Positions 1 to 7,401 of a stretch of DNA of 22,685 nt are shown here, piece by piece; position 1 is the first letter of the stretch, and every line of letters begins with the position of its first letter. Source of the stretch: an uncultured Lachnospiraceae bacterium. Its GTDB lineage: Bacteria; Bacillota; Clostridia; Lachnospirales; Lachnospiraceae. The stretch lies in NCBI GenBank assembly GCA_910589195.1, contig CAJUTC010000049.1:1-22685 (forward strand), in the 5' to 3' direction. Position numbers and translations under genes: made by a program. Under the pieces are notes generated by a model. The model was not told where the DNA came from. It worked only from the letters and a program-made list of their open reading frames with translations, and did not search any database.

Positions 1-231
1 ATAAAAATACTCCTTTTCGATAAGAATTGTCATATCTGAATTCTTACCAAAAAGTATCCATTTTTTTCCAAATATACAAACTATTTTACACTGCCAAAAT
101 AAGATAAAAATTTGATTGAATTTTTAATATTTAATCATTTCCTCTAATTTCATATTTAGTGCATTATTCGACATAACGTGCTATAATCCTTTAGTCAGAT
201 TAGAGCGAGTAGGGATAGCCTGTGATCCGTT

Positions 232-555
232 TTATTTTTCTAATAGAATAGCGATGGTTGCGCTATTTTTTCTGTAATTATTTCCTGCAGCATCACTAGA
301 TAGACCACTTAGCTTAAATCCTGTTTCCATGGCTTCAGCAGTCAATGTTTTGACCGTAAAATAAGTATTTCACAAATAATAAGTAGTAATTTCGTTTTTT
401 GAAATAATGGAAATATGTTCTAAAGTTACTGTGTCTGAATATTTGTAATTTTTACTTAATGCTATATATTCATCATTACGCCAGAAACCACCGCCAGGAC
501 AGATATCCCATATTTGATTTTCCTGAAAGGAATTTTCCAATGGTAAGGTGCTTAG
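232..555 (-). pseudogene. C-terminal remnant of a SAM-dependent methyltransferase
   Basis: Reading the minus strand from about 555 down to a TAA at 232-234 gives a continuous frame of about 107 codons, interrupted once by TGA at 370-372. The stop sits in ..TTYYL*NTYF.., where a tryptophan (TGG) is the natural residue, so a single G-to-A change explains it. The peptide contains WDICPGGGFWRNDEY, LEHISIISKNEITTYY, ETGFKLSGLSSDAAG and a last stretch ATIAILLEK. I recognise this as the C-terminal half of a class I methyltransferase of the common small Firmicutes type, which ends in a 'W N x x F ... L ... E x G F ... T I A ... E K' pattern. The N-terminal SAM-binding half is absent; beyond 555 the frame meets stops and the next, oppositely oriented remnant starts almost at once. 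Family assignment is from pattern memory only. Confidence 0.55.
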
Positions 556-570
556 TGCCTATTCGCTTTA

Positions 571-1305
571 AAGTTAGCTGATGAGTGAAAACTTAATCTT
601 GAAGATAAAATCGCATCTTTCTTAGAATCTGCTCTGCTTACCAATGATAAAAGATTATATGGTATAACTTTAAAACAATTATTATGTCATACGGCGGGTT
701 TTTCTGCTTTTTTGAATTAGGCATTGACAAGAAATTATATTCAAATCCTGGTGAGAAATTTACTTATTCTGGAGTGGGGCATATTTACCCACAAAATATA
801 ATTGAAAGTATCAGTGGTATGACGATGGAACAGGCAGCGAAATATTATACTTTTTAATCCTTTGGGGATGAAAGACAGCACTTTTGGACATATCAGAACA
901 GTTACACCTTATATGAATTTATCTTTGGCTGTAATATATATTAACGGTTTTTATTATTGTGCTTATTGTCCTTTTACTGGTTGTTTTCCTTATGGGGAAG
1001 ATAACAAAATTCCGATTTTTCCCCCTATAAAATCAACCTGATTGTTTGTTTTATTATAGCTGGCATTGCGAACATATTTTTTTGTTTGCTTTGGTATCAA
1101 AAGCAGTGTTTGCTTTTGAGATATGTTTTGTATTTATGGGAGTATCTTTATTTTTCACTCCAAAAAACACTAAAGTTTTTTAACGCTATTATGCCAATAG
1201 AAACAATTCTTATTTTGGGTTTAGGATGTGCGATTCCTGTTAGCATGCCAGTTACAAATGATATAGTAGAAAAAGCACCAAACTGTGCATATACCCTAAA
1301 ATCTA
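571..1305 (+). pseudogene. Decayed serine hydrolase (beta-lactamase/PBP-like) with C-terminal membrane part
   Basis: Fragments of a class C beta-lactamase-type serine hydrolase can be read in order with stops and frame changes. From 571 the frame reads KLADE, TGA at 586-588, then KLNLEDKIASFLE and ITLKQLLCHTAGF, and stops at TAG 718-720. It continues one frame over at 720 with GIDKKLYSNPGEKFTYSGVGH and MTMEQAAKYY, then returns to the first frame at 856 with NPLGMKDSTFGH. The HTAGF, NPGxxFxYS(N/G) and NPLGMxxT signatures are typical of the family. The catalytic SxxK should lie just upstream of 571 and is missing. From about 950 to 1305 hydrophobic stretches in changing frames (for example FIIAGIANIFFCLLW and ILILGLGCAIPV) look like the C-terminal transmembrane helices such hydrolases can carry. 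At least two stops and two frameshifts make this non-functional. Confidence 0.6.
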
Positions 1306-1700
1306 CAAGTAAACCTTCATGCGCCCGGCTGCGGACGCTCCATCAATCATGAAAGTCTGGCGGGCGCATTTGGCATCCCTGAACTTTTAGAAATAGACGG
1401 GAATTGGGACATTAAAAGGTAAAAGATATATATGAAAAAGTAGCCCGATTTGGGCGGATTTTGAATATTTTTGAGGATTACGGGAGCACGAAGTGACATC
1501 TTTCATTCCCGTTTTCTGTGCATCTCCTGGATTTTTAAAGAAAACCCCGTTCATTCATGGTGGCGCCTCAGCGGGGTATGGGGGTTCCTGCAAATTTCTT
1601 CGGCGTGCAGTATCGTTTAAGATTGAAACGCAGAGCTCTCCATGATATAATAAGAACGTTAAATCGGTATTTTTTATATAAATTCTACAAGGAGAAACAG
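1306..1700. other. Gene-poor stretch with a short coding relic and a GC-rich hairpin
   Basis: Base composition changes near 1318, from AT-rich upstream to clearly GC-richer. A short plus-strand reading around 1345-1495 (HESLAGAFGIPELLEIDG, then after a frame change KDIYEKVARFGRILNIFE) looks like coding relic, but I cannot name its family. At 1544-1577 ACCCCG pairs with CGGGGT around a 22-base loop; no T-run follows, so it does not look like an intrinsic terminator. I see no intact gene here. Confidence 0.3.
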
Positions 1701-2324
1701 ATGGCGCATTACATTGTTTATTGGCCCCAGGATTGGGTGCGGGAACTGAAAAAAACAGGAGATAGGGGGCCAATCAAGGTGGTGTTTGGCAGTATTCATT
1801 CCCGAATGCCCTCTATTGTTTCTGTTAAGGTTGGGGATGTGGTGTTTCCTGTTACCCTGATAAAAAAGAAGCTCTATGTTATGGCCAGGTTGCCAGTGAC
1901 CCACAGGGAGCGCGCCTTTGATTACTGTATGCGGGAACTGGGGCGCGAATACGGTGCGCTGATTCCAGAGGGAATTGTTGTAAAGAAAAAGGACACGTTC
2001 TACTGGGCAAAGGGGAAAAGCTTTAATTGCGCAGAAGCTATTCCCGATGGAATGACGCTGATGATTGAGTCGGACAAGCCTCATACAAAGCACCAAGAGC
2101 CCTTTAATTGTTGTTCTGAGTGGGCCGTTTGGGGGGAGGACGGCAGTAGCATCGAACCTCGGCTCATGCCCGATGAGGCGATATCTCTATTGCGCTTCGG
2201 TTATCCAAAGAGCAAGGAGAAACCTGTCCGTCTGGATAAGGCCGGAAATGTGCTGTCCATGAGCCTTACTGCTACTCGACGCATGTCAGAAGAAACAGTT
2301 AAGATTTTTGAAGCCCTCTTTTGA
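1701..2324 (+). CDS. Conserved-looking hypothetical protein, 207 aa
   Basis: This is an intact frame of 207 residues starting at ATG 1701, preceded by AAGGAG at 1689-1694 with normal spacing. A longer frame opens at 1557 but has no ribosome binding site and runs through the hairpin region, so 1701 is preferred. I do not recognise the protein. It has no signal peptide, membrane segment or cysteine cluster. The N-terminal part (AHYIVYWPQDWVRELKK, then VKVGDVVFPVTLIKKKLYVMARLPV around residues 40-65) has the alternating hydrophobic character and the 'GDVVFPV.. KKLYVMARL' look of a small beta-barrel such as a PUA/EVE-like fold. That likeness is only an impression. The C-terminal third is charged and probably helical (RRMSEETVKIFEALF). 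Wobble choice and the good ribosome binding site make it a real gene. It follows a run of broken genes and precedes another, so it sits in an accessory region. Confidence 0.7.
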   Translation: MAHYIVYWPQDWVRELKKTGDRGPIKVVFGSIHSRMPSIVSVKVGDVVFPVTLIKKKLYVMARLPVTHRERAFDYCMRELGREYGALIPEGIVVKKKDTFYWAKGKSFNCAEAIPDGMTLMIESDKPHTKHQEPFNCCSEWAVWGEDGSSIEPRLMPDEAISLLRFGYPKSKEKPVRLDKAGNVLSMSLTATRRMSEETVKIFEALF

Positions 2325-2387
2325 TTTTGGCTTATCAGGCAGATAAACAGAACGAAAAATCGGAATATGATAGAGAGGTGCTTGCCA

Positions 2388-2651
2388 ATGGAAAGTGGTA
2401 TTGAGTAGATACAGCTATTTATGGAATATGAATCTGATGATATGCCCGTGGTATATTTTTATGAAGTAGGTTCGAAGGATAACCGCTTTGCGCTTAGAGA
2501 GATGGAAGTCTTTGCAGACAGGTCAGTAAAGATTGAGAACTTCCAGTTGCGCGCCCGGCAAAGAGCAATTAACCTAACAGGTGCAAATCCTGTCTGCAAA
2601 GGCCTGGCCAGCAGTAGGGCCGCAATGCGATTGAGCCCCGAAATGTTATAA
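2388..2651 (+). pseudogene. DUF6881-like small protein, apparently broken
   Basis: From ATG 2388 the frame reads MESGIE, TAG at 2406-2408, then IQLFMEYESDDMPVVYFYEV..RFALREMEVFADRSVKIENF. The pattern 'acidic-acidic-x-P-V-x-Y/F-Y-E-(I/V) ... (R/T)-x-(V/M)-E-(I/V)-F-x-D' is that of small DUF6881-type proteins, whose members normally begin one strand before this point. The in-frame TAG cuts off that first strand, and the residues after about 2545 (RARQRAINLTG...) no longer resemble the family, which suggests a second lesion. An internal start at ATG 2421 gives 76 residues but has no good ribosome binding site. These proteins often sit beside toxin/immunity or other accessory genes; nothing of that sort is intact next to it here. 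Confidence 0.4.
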
Positions 2652-2732
2652 TCATGGAGCAGATTTTACAGAAAAATCCGCAGGCTGATTTTACCGGACC
2701 TTGTAATTATATCAGGCAGTTACAGATTTAGA

Positions 2733-2960
2733 TCAATAAAAGAACCCGCATAGCTGTTTTACGTTTTGCTGTGCAGGTTCTTTTTTCGCCGTAAGGCTCA
2801 TTTGCAAAATCATTATTTTTTGCTTTGGGAAGGGCAGCATACAGGCTGTATGTCCAATCTGTCCCAATATGCTGTTCCACAATCGCACATGGCGTTCAGT
2901 GCGGGTATTATACTTTTTCTGAAAGCAGTAAGCGAATAATTGTTCTTGTTCCATTTTCAT
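2733..2960 (-). CDS. Doubtful small ORF, 75 aa
   Basis: On the minus strand an ATG at 2960 is preceded by AGGAG with a 7-base spacer, which is good translational context. The 75-residue frame begins MKMEQEQLFAYCFQKKY and contains LWNSILGQIGHTACMLPF; it matches nothing I know. Its last 15 or so codons run through the strong hairpin at 2738-2786, which is oriented as a terminator for the other strand. That, and the lack of a recognisable domain, argues that it may be a chance frame or the eroded end of a gene. I report it because the ribosome binding site is better than chance would usually give. Confidence 0.25.
   Translation of the reverse strand: MKMEQEQLFAYCFQKKYNTRTERHVRLWNSILGQIGHTACMLPFPKQKIMILQMSLTAKKEPAQQNVKQLCGFFY
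2738..2786 (+). terminator. Strong intrinsic terminator
   Basis: AAGAACCCGCATAGC (2740-2754) pairs with GCTGTGCAGGTTCTT (2768-2782), a 15-base stem with one mismatch and one G-T pair and a 13-base loop. It ends in TTTTTT. Upstream A residues lengthen the stem slightly and could give weak termination on the other strand. It would end transcription from the 1701 gene and the DUF6881-like remnant. Confidence 0.8.
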
Positions 2961-3023
2961 TTTGGATCTCCTAACTGCAAGGATGTTATCATGTTTGAAA
3001 GCATCTATCAAAAAAGTGCATTC

Positions 3024-3051
3024 TTGCTAAATTGTATTTTAGCGTTACAAT
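3024..3051 (+). promoter_or_regulatory. Candidate promoter of the nitroreductase gene
   Basis: TTGCTA (3024-3029), a 16-base spacer and TACAAT (3046-3051) fit a sigma-A promoter, about 50 bases before the nitroreductase start. The perfect palindrome listed next overlaps the -35 element. Confidence 0.5.
3026..3043. promoter_or_regulatory. Palindromic operator candidate GCTAAA-N6-TTTAGC
   Basis: GCTAAA (3026-3031) and TTTAGC (3038-3043) form a perfect 6-6-6 inverted repeat covering the last part of the -35 element and the spacer of the candidate promoter. The position suits a repressor or a MarR/HxlR-size dimer. No regulator gene is adjacent, so the cognate protein is unknown. Confidence 0.4.
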
Positions 3052-3106
3052 AAAGTTGTCAGTTGGTTTGGCATACTAAATATAACATAAGAAAGGATTT
3101 GATACT

Positions 3107-3625
3107 ATGGACTTTTTAAGCATTGCAAAACAGCGTTTCTCTGTGCGCAGTTACACCAATCAGGCTGTGGAAAAGGAAAAGCTGGATAAGATTTTGGAAG
3201 CTGCCCATGTAGCTCCAACCGCCGCGAACCTCCAGCCTGTGCATCTGATTGTGGTGCAAAGTGAAGAAGGGCTTGCGAAAATAGGACAGGCGGCAAACCT
3301 TTATGGCGCGCCGCTGGCAATTATCGTCTGCGCCGACCATGAAAAAGCGTGGGTGCGTCCGTTTGATAAAAAGCAGACAGGCGACATTGATACCTCCATT
3401 CTGACAGACCACATGATGCTTCAGGCTACAGAGTTGGGTCTTGGCTCTGTATGGATTTGCTATTTTAAGCCGGATGTTATCAGCAGGGAATTTGGGCTTC
3501 CTGACAATCTGGAACCTGTCAATATTCTTGCAGTTGGTTATTCGGATGGAGAAGCCGCTGATCCGGAACGCTATTCAAAGATGCGTATTCCGATAAGCCA
3601 GTTGGTATCTTACGAAAATCTGTAA
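3107..3625 (+). CDS. Nitroreductase family protein (FMN-dependent oxidoreductase)
   Basis: This 172-residue protein belongs to the FMN-binding nitroreductase superfamily, whose members use NAD(P)H to reduce nitro groups, quinones or flavins in the cytoplasm. The N-terminus has the FMN-contacting signature (RFSVRSYTNQAVEKEKLDKI, then APTAANLQPVHLIVV near residues 36-50). The middle has the helix MLQATELGLGSVWICYF, where the family packs the flavin at the dimer interface, followed by LPDNLEPVNILAVGYSD. The length is typical of the short subgroup. ATG 3107 follows an AAAGGA ribosome binding site. The physiological substrate cannot be told from sequence. The promoter with a palindrome upstream suggests inducible expression. 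Confidence 0.93.
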   Translation: MDFLSIAKQRFSVRSYTNQAVEKEKLDKILEAAHVAPTAANLQPVHLIVVQSEEGLAKIGQAANLYGAPLAIIVCADHEKAWVRPFDKKQTGDIDTSILTDHMMLQATELGLGSVWICYFKPDVISREFGLPDNLEPVNILAVGYSDGEAADPERYSKMRIPISQLVSYENL

Positions 3626-3800
3626 CAGGAGCGCTTTACGATAGAGGAACGTTCCAAAGAATACCTTATCAATACGGCTGCTTTAAAAGAATAAAGATAA
3701 GACAAGTTGGTTTAACAGTGTTAGACATATGGAAACGATTGTACTTTTGTCCCCAAAATCACCAGATAGCACAATTCATGTAAATTTGAAAGGTATGAAT

Positions 3801-4823
3801 ATGGATTTCAAAACACTTTTACAGACAACAGAATATAGTTTTATCCGGAATCATAAACGTTTCGGAAACCGGATCATGTTTTTAGGTATTGGAGGAAGCT
3901 ATGCTTACGGTACGAATAATGAAGGAAGCGATATTGACGTTCGGGGCGTTGCGTTACAGCTACCATCCGATCTGATTGGACTTACAGAATTCGAACAGTA
4001 TGAGGACGATAAGACCGATACGGTCATTTATGGCTTTAACAAGCTTGTGAAATTGCTGATGGAATGTAATCCGAACATATGTGAGATGCTGGGACTTGAT
4101 GAGGATCAACATCTGATAAAATCAGAGCTGGGACAGGAACTTATTGATAATAGCAGAATGTTTCTTTCCAAGCGGGCGATCAAATCCTTCGGTGGATATG
4201 CGGACGCGCAGCTCAGGCGCCTGCAGAACGCGATAGCCAGAGATACGCTTTCTCAAAGTGATAAGGAGAAGCATATCCTGAAGTCTGTCATGAATGCGCT
4301 GGATGACCTTAACCGCAGATATTCCGGGAAAGATGCCGGGAGTATAAGACTTTATATCGATAAAGCGGAAAAGCCTGAGCTGGACACAGAAATCTTTGTG
4401 GATGCTGACTATAAGCATTTCCCGTTGCGGGATTATACGGAGCTGTGGGGAACAATGCGCACAGTAGTGCGTGACTATGACAAAATCGGAAAACGTAACA
4501 AAAAGAAGGACAACAATCATCTGAACAAGCATGCGATGCACCTTATCCGGCTTTTTATGATGGCGATAGATATATTGGAGAAAGGCGAGATCATTACCCA
4601 CAGAACCAATGATCTGCCGGTTCTATTGGCTATACGGCGGGGCGATTACATGTTAGCTGACGGGACATTTTCCCCGGAATTTTACGAACTACTTGAAGAA
4701 TACGAGCGAAAGCTTGATGAGGCAGCGGGAAAGACCATGCTTCCGGATAAACCGGACAGAAAGGCTGTGGAATGCTTTGTGGAGCGCGTAAACTGGTATG
4801 CGGTGACAGGAGAACTCTTATGA
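3801..4823 (+). CDS. RlaP/YcgL-type predicted nucleotidyltransferase, first of a tandem pair
   Basis: A 340-residue protein with a DNA polymerase beta-type nucleotidyltransferase fold at its N-terminus. The active-site signature is GIGGSYAYGTNNEGSDIDVRG: glycine-serine at residues 32-33 and the metal-binding Asp44 and Asp46. The remainder is alpha-helical, including FLSKRAIKSFGGYADAQLRRL, as in the RlaP/YcgL group (Pfam PF10127, COG3541), which has been linked to RNA repair and phage-encoded end-processing. ATG 3801 is chosen because AAAGG lies just before it and the family begins close to this residue; an upstream ATG at 3729 has no ribosome binding site. The stop TGA (4821-4823) overlaps the start of the next gene in ATGA, so the two are translationally coupled and probably work together. 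Which nucleotide or RNA end is used is not known. Confidence 0.85.
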   Translation: MDFKTLLQTTEYSFIRNHKRFGNRIMFLGIGGSYAYGTNNEGSDIDVRGVALQLPSDLIGLTEFEQYEDDKTDTVIYGFNKLVKLLMECNPNICEMLGLDEDQHLIKSELGQELIDNSRMFLSKRAIKSFGGYADAQLRRLQNAIARDTLSQSDKEKHILKSVMNALDDLNRRYSGKDAGSIRLYIDKAEKPELDTEIFVDADYKHFPLRDYTELWGTMRTVVRDYDKIGKRNKKKDNNHLNKHAMHLIRLFMMAIDILEKGEIITHRTNDLPVLLAIRRGDYMLADGTFSPEFYELLEEYERKLDEAAGKTMLPDKPDRKAVECFVERVNWYAVTGELL

Positions 4824-5632
4824 GAGAAATTGAAAAGGAAATCAGGGAAAAGCTTGATGAGATAGAAAAAACAGAGGGCGTGCGGATACTTCATGCCGTT
4901 GAGTCGGGAAGCAGGGCGTGGGGATTCGCATCTCCTGACAGTGACTATGATGTGCGGTTTGTATATGTAAGACCGGGGGAGGACTATCTTCGGCTCGATG
5001 AACCAAGGGATGTGATCGAGTGGCAGTTGGATGAAATATTTGATATCAATGGTTGGGATTTGAAGAAAGCGTTGCGGCAGTTCGCAAAGGGAAATGCTAC
5101 GCTTTTTGAATGGAGCAATTCTCCAATTGTGTATCGGACAACGGATGATTGGCAAACGATCCGGAAGGTTTCAAAGCAGTACTTTTCAGAGAAAGCGGCA
5201 GTTTATCACTATTATGGAACCGCAAACAGTACCCTCCAGGGATATCTGCTTAGTGATACTGTTCAGTATAAGAAGTATTTCTATGCGCTTCGTCCACTAC
5301 TTGCGGCGCAGTATATCGAGCAGCATCACATAGCGCCGCCGGTCTTATTTGCTGATCTCCTGAAACGGAACATGCCACAGGAGCTTAAAACCGCTATCGA
5401 CAAATTGCTTGAGTTTAAGAAAAAAACAACTGAAGGAGAAGAAAATCCTAACATGCCTGTGATCCGCTCTTTTATTGAAACAGAAACTGCTAAGCAAAAG
5501 GAAATAGCGAATGCGCTCCCAGATGACCACAACAAAGACTGGACAGCGTTGAATACAGTTTTCAGAAAAATGATTTCTGGAAAAGGAGAAGTAATATCAG
5601 TTGAAGACAGTGTTGCCTGTGGGTATATATAG
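4820..5632 (+). CDS. RlaP/YcgL-type predicted nucleotidyltransferase, second of the pair
   Basis: A 270-residue member of the same family (PF10127, COG3541), and the more typical of the two. It has VESGSRAWGFASPDSDYDVRF, with Gly30-Ser31 and catalytic Asp42 and Asp44, followed by the family's VYVRPGEDYLRL and INGWDLKKALRQFAKGNATLFEWSNS in pieces, then YFSEKAAVYHYYGTA and a helical C-terminus. ATG 4820 lies in the last codons of the preceding gene, and AGGAGA at 4808-4813 is well spaced, so 4820 rather than the longer frame from 4772 is the start. The two paralogues differ clearly in sequence, so this is not a recent duplication. An RNA-repair or nucleotide-transfer role is by family; no ligase, phosphatase or RtcB gene is next to it. 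Confidence 0.88.
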   Translation: MREIEKEIREKLDEIEKTEGVRILHAVESGSRAWGFASPDSDYDVRFVYVRPGEDYLRLDEPRDVIEWQLDEIFDINGWDLKKALRQFAKGNATLFEWSNSPIVYRTTDDWQTIRKVSKQYFSEKAAVYHYYGTANSTLQGYLLSDTVQYKKYFYALRPLLAAQYIEQHHIAPPVLFADLLKRNMPQELKTAIDKLLEFKKKTTEGEENPNMPVIRSFIETETAKQKEIANALPDDHNKDWTALNTVFRKMISGKGEVISVEDSVACGYI

Positions 5633-5661
5633 GAAGAAAAAGAAGGAGAATGGTATTTAAG

Positions 5662-6027
5662 ATGAAGCTGAAAAATATACTGATTGTAGTTAACGACATG
5701 AAACGGTCAATCGCATTCTACCAGGAACTGTTTGGATTGCATGTGATACTTGACCAGGATGGGAATGTTATTATGACCGAGGGCCTGGTTCTTCAGGACA
5801 GGGCGATATGGGAAAACTTTACAAAAGGAACGGTAATTCCAAAGAACAATTGTTCGGAATTATACTTTGAGGAGCCAAATATTGAAGCTTTTGTAAAAAA
5901 GCTGGAAAACTACCAGGAACCCATTGAATATGTGAACCAGTTGACAAAACACTCATGGGGACAGAAGGTAATCCGTTTTTACGATCCAGACGGAAATTTG
6001 ATAGAAGTAGGCACCCCTATGGGGTGA
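5662..6027 (+). CDS. VOC superfamily (glyoxalase/bleomycin-resistance-like) protein
   Basis: This 121-residue protein has the two beta-alpha-beta-beta-beta halves of the vicinal oxygen chelate fold: LKNILIVVNDMKRSIAFYQE in the first, and FEEPNIEAFVKKL with HSWGQKVIRFYDPDGNLIEV in the second. The last motif is characteristic of glyoxalase, dioxygenase and fosfomycin/bleomycin-resistance relatives. The first half lacks the usual H of 'xxHxxxxV' (here KNILIVV), so one metal ligand of classic glyoxalase is absent and a binding or other role is possible. ATG 5662 matches the normal family N-terminus; AAGGAG at 5643-5648 is somewhat far from it and only one base from an ATG at 5650, so the true start could be 5650. 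It lies 29 bases after the nucleotidyltransferase pair on the same strand and may be co-transcribed. Confidence 0.88.
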   Translation: MKLKNILIVVNDMKRSIAFYQELFGLHVILDQDGNVIMTEGLVLQDRAIWENFTKGTVIPKNNCSELYFEEPNIEAFVKKLENYQEPIEYVNQLTKHSWGQKVIRFYDPDGNLIEVGTPMG

Positions 6028-6060
6028 TTCGGGAAAAACTGCAATAATCAGGCTGAAGAT

Positions 6061-6112
6061 AGAAGGCTGGCGCGCCAATGGTTAAAAATCAGGGTGCTAA
6101 GGCCTTCTTTCT
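6061..6112 (+). terminator. Probable intrinsic terminator
   Basis: AGAAGGC (6061-6067) pairs with GCCTTCT (6102-6108), with an inner helix GCGCC (6072-6076) to GGTGC (6093-6097). A T-rich but imperfect tail (TTCTATTT) follows. It lies just after the VOC gene and before the promoter of the sensor operon, which supports its role. Confidence 0.5.
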
Positions 6113-6113
6113 A

Positions 6114-6142
6114 TTTCAAAAAAAAGAAGGCTGTGTTATACT
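6114..6142 (+). promoter_or_regulatory. Candidate extended -10 promoter of the binding protein/kinase operon
   Basis: TGTTATACT (6134-6142) is an extended -10 (TGnTATACT). TTTCAA at 6114-6119 with a 17-base spacer is a weak -35. About 80 bases of leader remain before the gene, with nothing I recognise in it. Confidence 0.45.
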
Positions 6143-6226
6143 GATGGAAGGTAAGCGAAAACAGAATGGACAGAACGTGATATTACATAAATTATAATTA
6201 TATTTATGAGGGAGGACGGTGAAGCC

Positions 6227-7384
6227 GTGCTTAAGGGAACACATGTAGAGAAAAAGGGAAAAAGGAAACAAAAAAGAAGGGTTCTTATTTTTGCTGTATT
6301 GGTAGCGGCAATTTGTGGACAGGGAGTTGGACTGTCAGGATGCGGACGTAAACAAGAAGAAATGGCAGCTTCTGATAATGAAACTCTATTCCAGGAGTCA
6401 ACAGAAAGCCTTCCAGAATCTTCCGCAAAAGCCGTTAATTTTGAACGGGAGCTGGATGAATACCAGCCTTCAAAAAAGGAATATAATTTTTACTTTACGT
6501 ATAAGATGATTCACCCTTGGTGGGACGCGGTTGCTTTGGGGATTGAAGACGCGGCAAAGCTGTATGAGGAAATGGGCATAGTGATCAATTATGAATATCT
6601 CGCTCCCAATTATGCTTCAGCCCAGGATCAGATTAAGCGCTTGTCTGAAGCGTCTTTCCGAAATTTTGACGTGATTGGCGTAGATGTAGCAGATGTGGAA
6701 CTGGTTACTCCTGAAATCAACAGGCTGGTGGCAAATGGCCAGAAGGTTATGACGTTTTCCAGTTCAGACGCGGCAAAAGAGGATGGGTGCAACCGGATTG
6801 CGTATGTGGGGAATACGCATAATTATGAAGACGGCGTTGCCCTTACGGAAGCTATCTGCGAAAAGCTGGGTTATTGTGGAGAAGTTGCGGTTTTAGTGGG
6901 AACAAGGGGAGCGCCGTGCCATGAAGACAGGGCGCTAGGCGTACAGGATGTAATTGCGAAATATCCGGATATGGAGATTGCGGAAATTGCCTATGATGAA
7001 GATTCCGTGGATAAAGCCTACGAATTTACCAAGGGATTTCTGGCCAGGCATAGTGATCTTTCTGGGATTATATGTTGTAATATGAGCAATCCGGTTGGGG
7101 CGGCAAGGGCTGTAGTGGAAGCCGGACATATGGAAGAAATCGTGATTGTAGGGATGGATCATGATCAGGAAGCGCTTCGGTATCTGAGAGATGGGGTTAT
7201 TTATGCCCTGGGTGTTCAAGACTGCTATTCTATTGGATTCGACACGGTACAGGTAGCGGTTAAGATTGCGGACGGGCATTTGCCGGGGGAGGCATATCCA
7301 GAAAAAACAGAGGAAATTACCACGATTATTTACCAGGATGGAGCATCGGCTATGCTTCGGACCCTATATGGTGAAATTGACTGA
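6227..7384 (+). CDS. Substrate-binding lipoprotein, sugar-type periplasmic binding fold
   Basis: A 385-residue extracytoplasmic binding protein of the ribose/galactose-binding class (Peripla_BP_4 type). A basic N-terminus and hydrophobic helix end in the lipobox LSGC with Cys39, so it is predicted to be a membrane-anchored lipoprotein, followed by a Ser/Glu-rich linker. The two-lobed fold is visible in YKMIHPWWDAVALGIEDAA, NFDVIGVDVADVELVTPEIN, GEVAVLVGTRGAPCHEDRA, SGIICCNMSNPVGAARAVVE and IVIVGMDHDQEALRYLRDG. GTG 6227 is preferred because GAGGGAGG (6208-6215) precedes it; the upstream ATG 6206 overlaps that site. No permease or ATPase gene follows. Instead a hybrid histidine kinase begins within 20 bases, which suggests a receptor role like that of LuxP for LuxQ. 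The ligand is probably a small sugar or related molecule. Confidence 0.9.
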   Translation: MLKGTHVEKKGKRKQKRRVLIFAVLVAAICGQGVGLSGCGRKQEEMAASDNETLFQESTESLPESSAKAVNFERELDEYQPSKKEYNFYFTYKMIHPWWDAVALGIEDAAKLYEEMGIVINYEYLAPNYASAQDQIKRLSEASFRNFDVIGVDVADVELVTPEINRLVANGQKVMTFSSSDAAKEDGCNRIAYVGNTHNYEDGVALTEAICEKLGYCGEVAVLVGTRGAPCHEDRALGVQDVIAKYPDMEIAEIAYDEDSVDKAYEFTKGFLARHSDLSGIICCNMSNPVGAARAVVEAGHMEEIVIVGMDHDQEALRYLRDGVIYALGVQDCYSIGFDTVQVAVKIADGHLPGEAYPEKTEEITTIIYQDGASAMLRTLYGEID

Positions 7385-7401
7385 GAATGATGAGGACAAC
7401 T

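Noticed and set aside
179..272. Possible small RNA: an extended -10 (TGCTATAAT) about 85 bases before a hairpin (AATAGCG/CGCTATT) with a T-run.
   Set aside because: The hairpin and T-run fall in the last codons of the methyltransferase remnant on the other strand and are explained by its NSATIAILLEK coding sequence, so the terminator look may be chance.
1086..1352. An 88-residue plus-strand frame with hydrophobic stretches.
   Set aside because: It reads as the membrane tail of the decayed serine hydrolase and runs into unrelated GC-rich sequence; it has no ribosome binding site.
3626..3694. Open frame after the nitroreductase stop (QERFTIEERSKEYLINTA...).
   Set aside because: It is in frame and looks protein-like, but has no start or ribosome binding site and is only 22 codons; it may be relic of a lost gene, with no family I can name.
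6193..6198. TATAAT just before the binding-protein gene.
   Set aside because: It has no -35, and a start about 7 bases downstream would leave the ribosome binding site at the very 5' end of the transcript.
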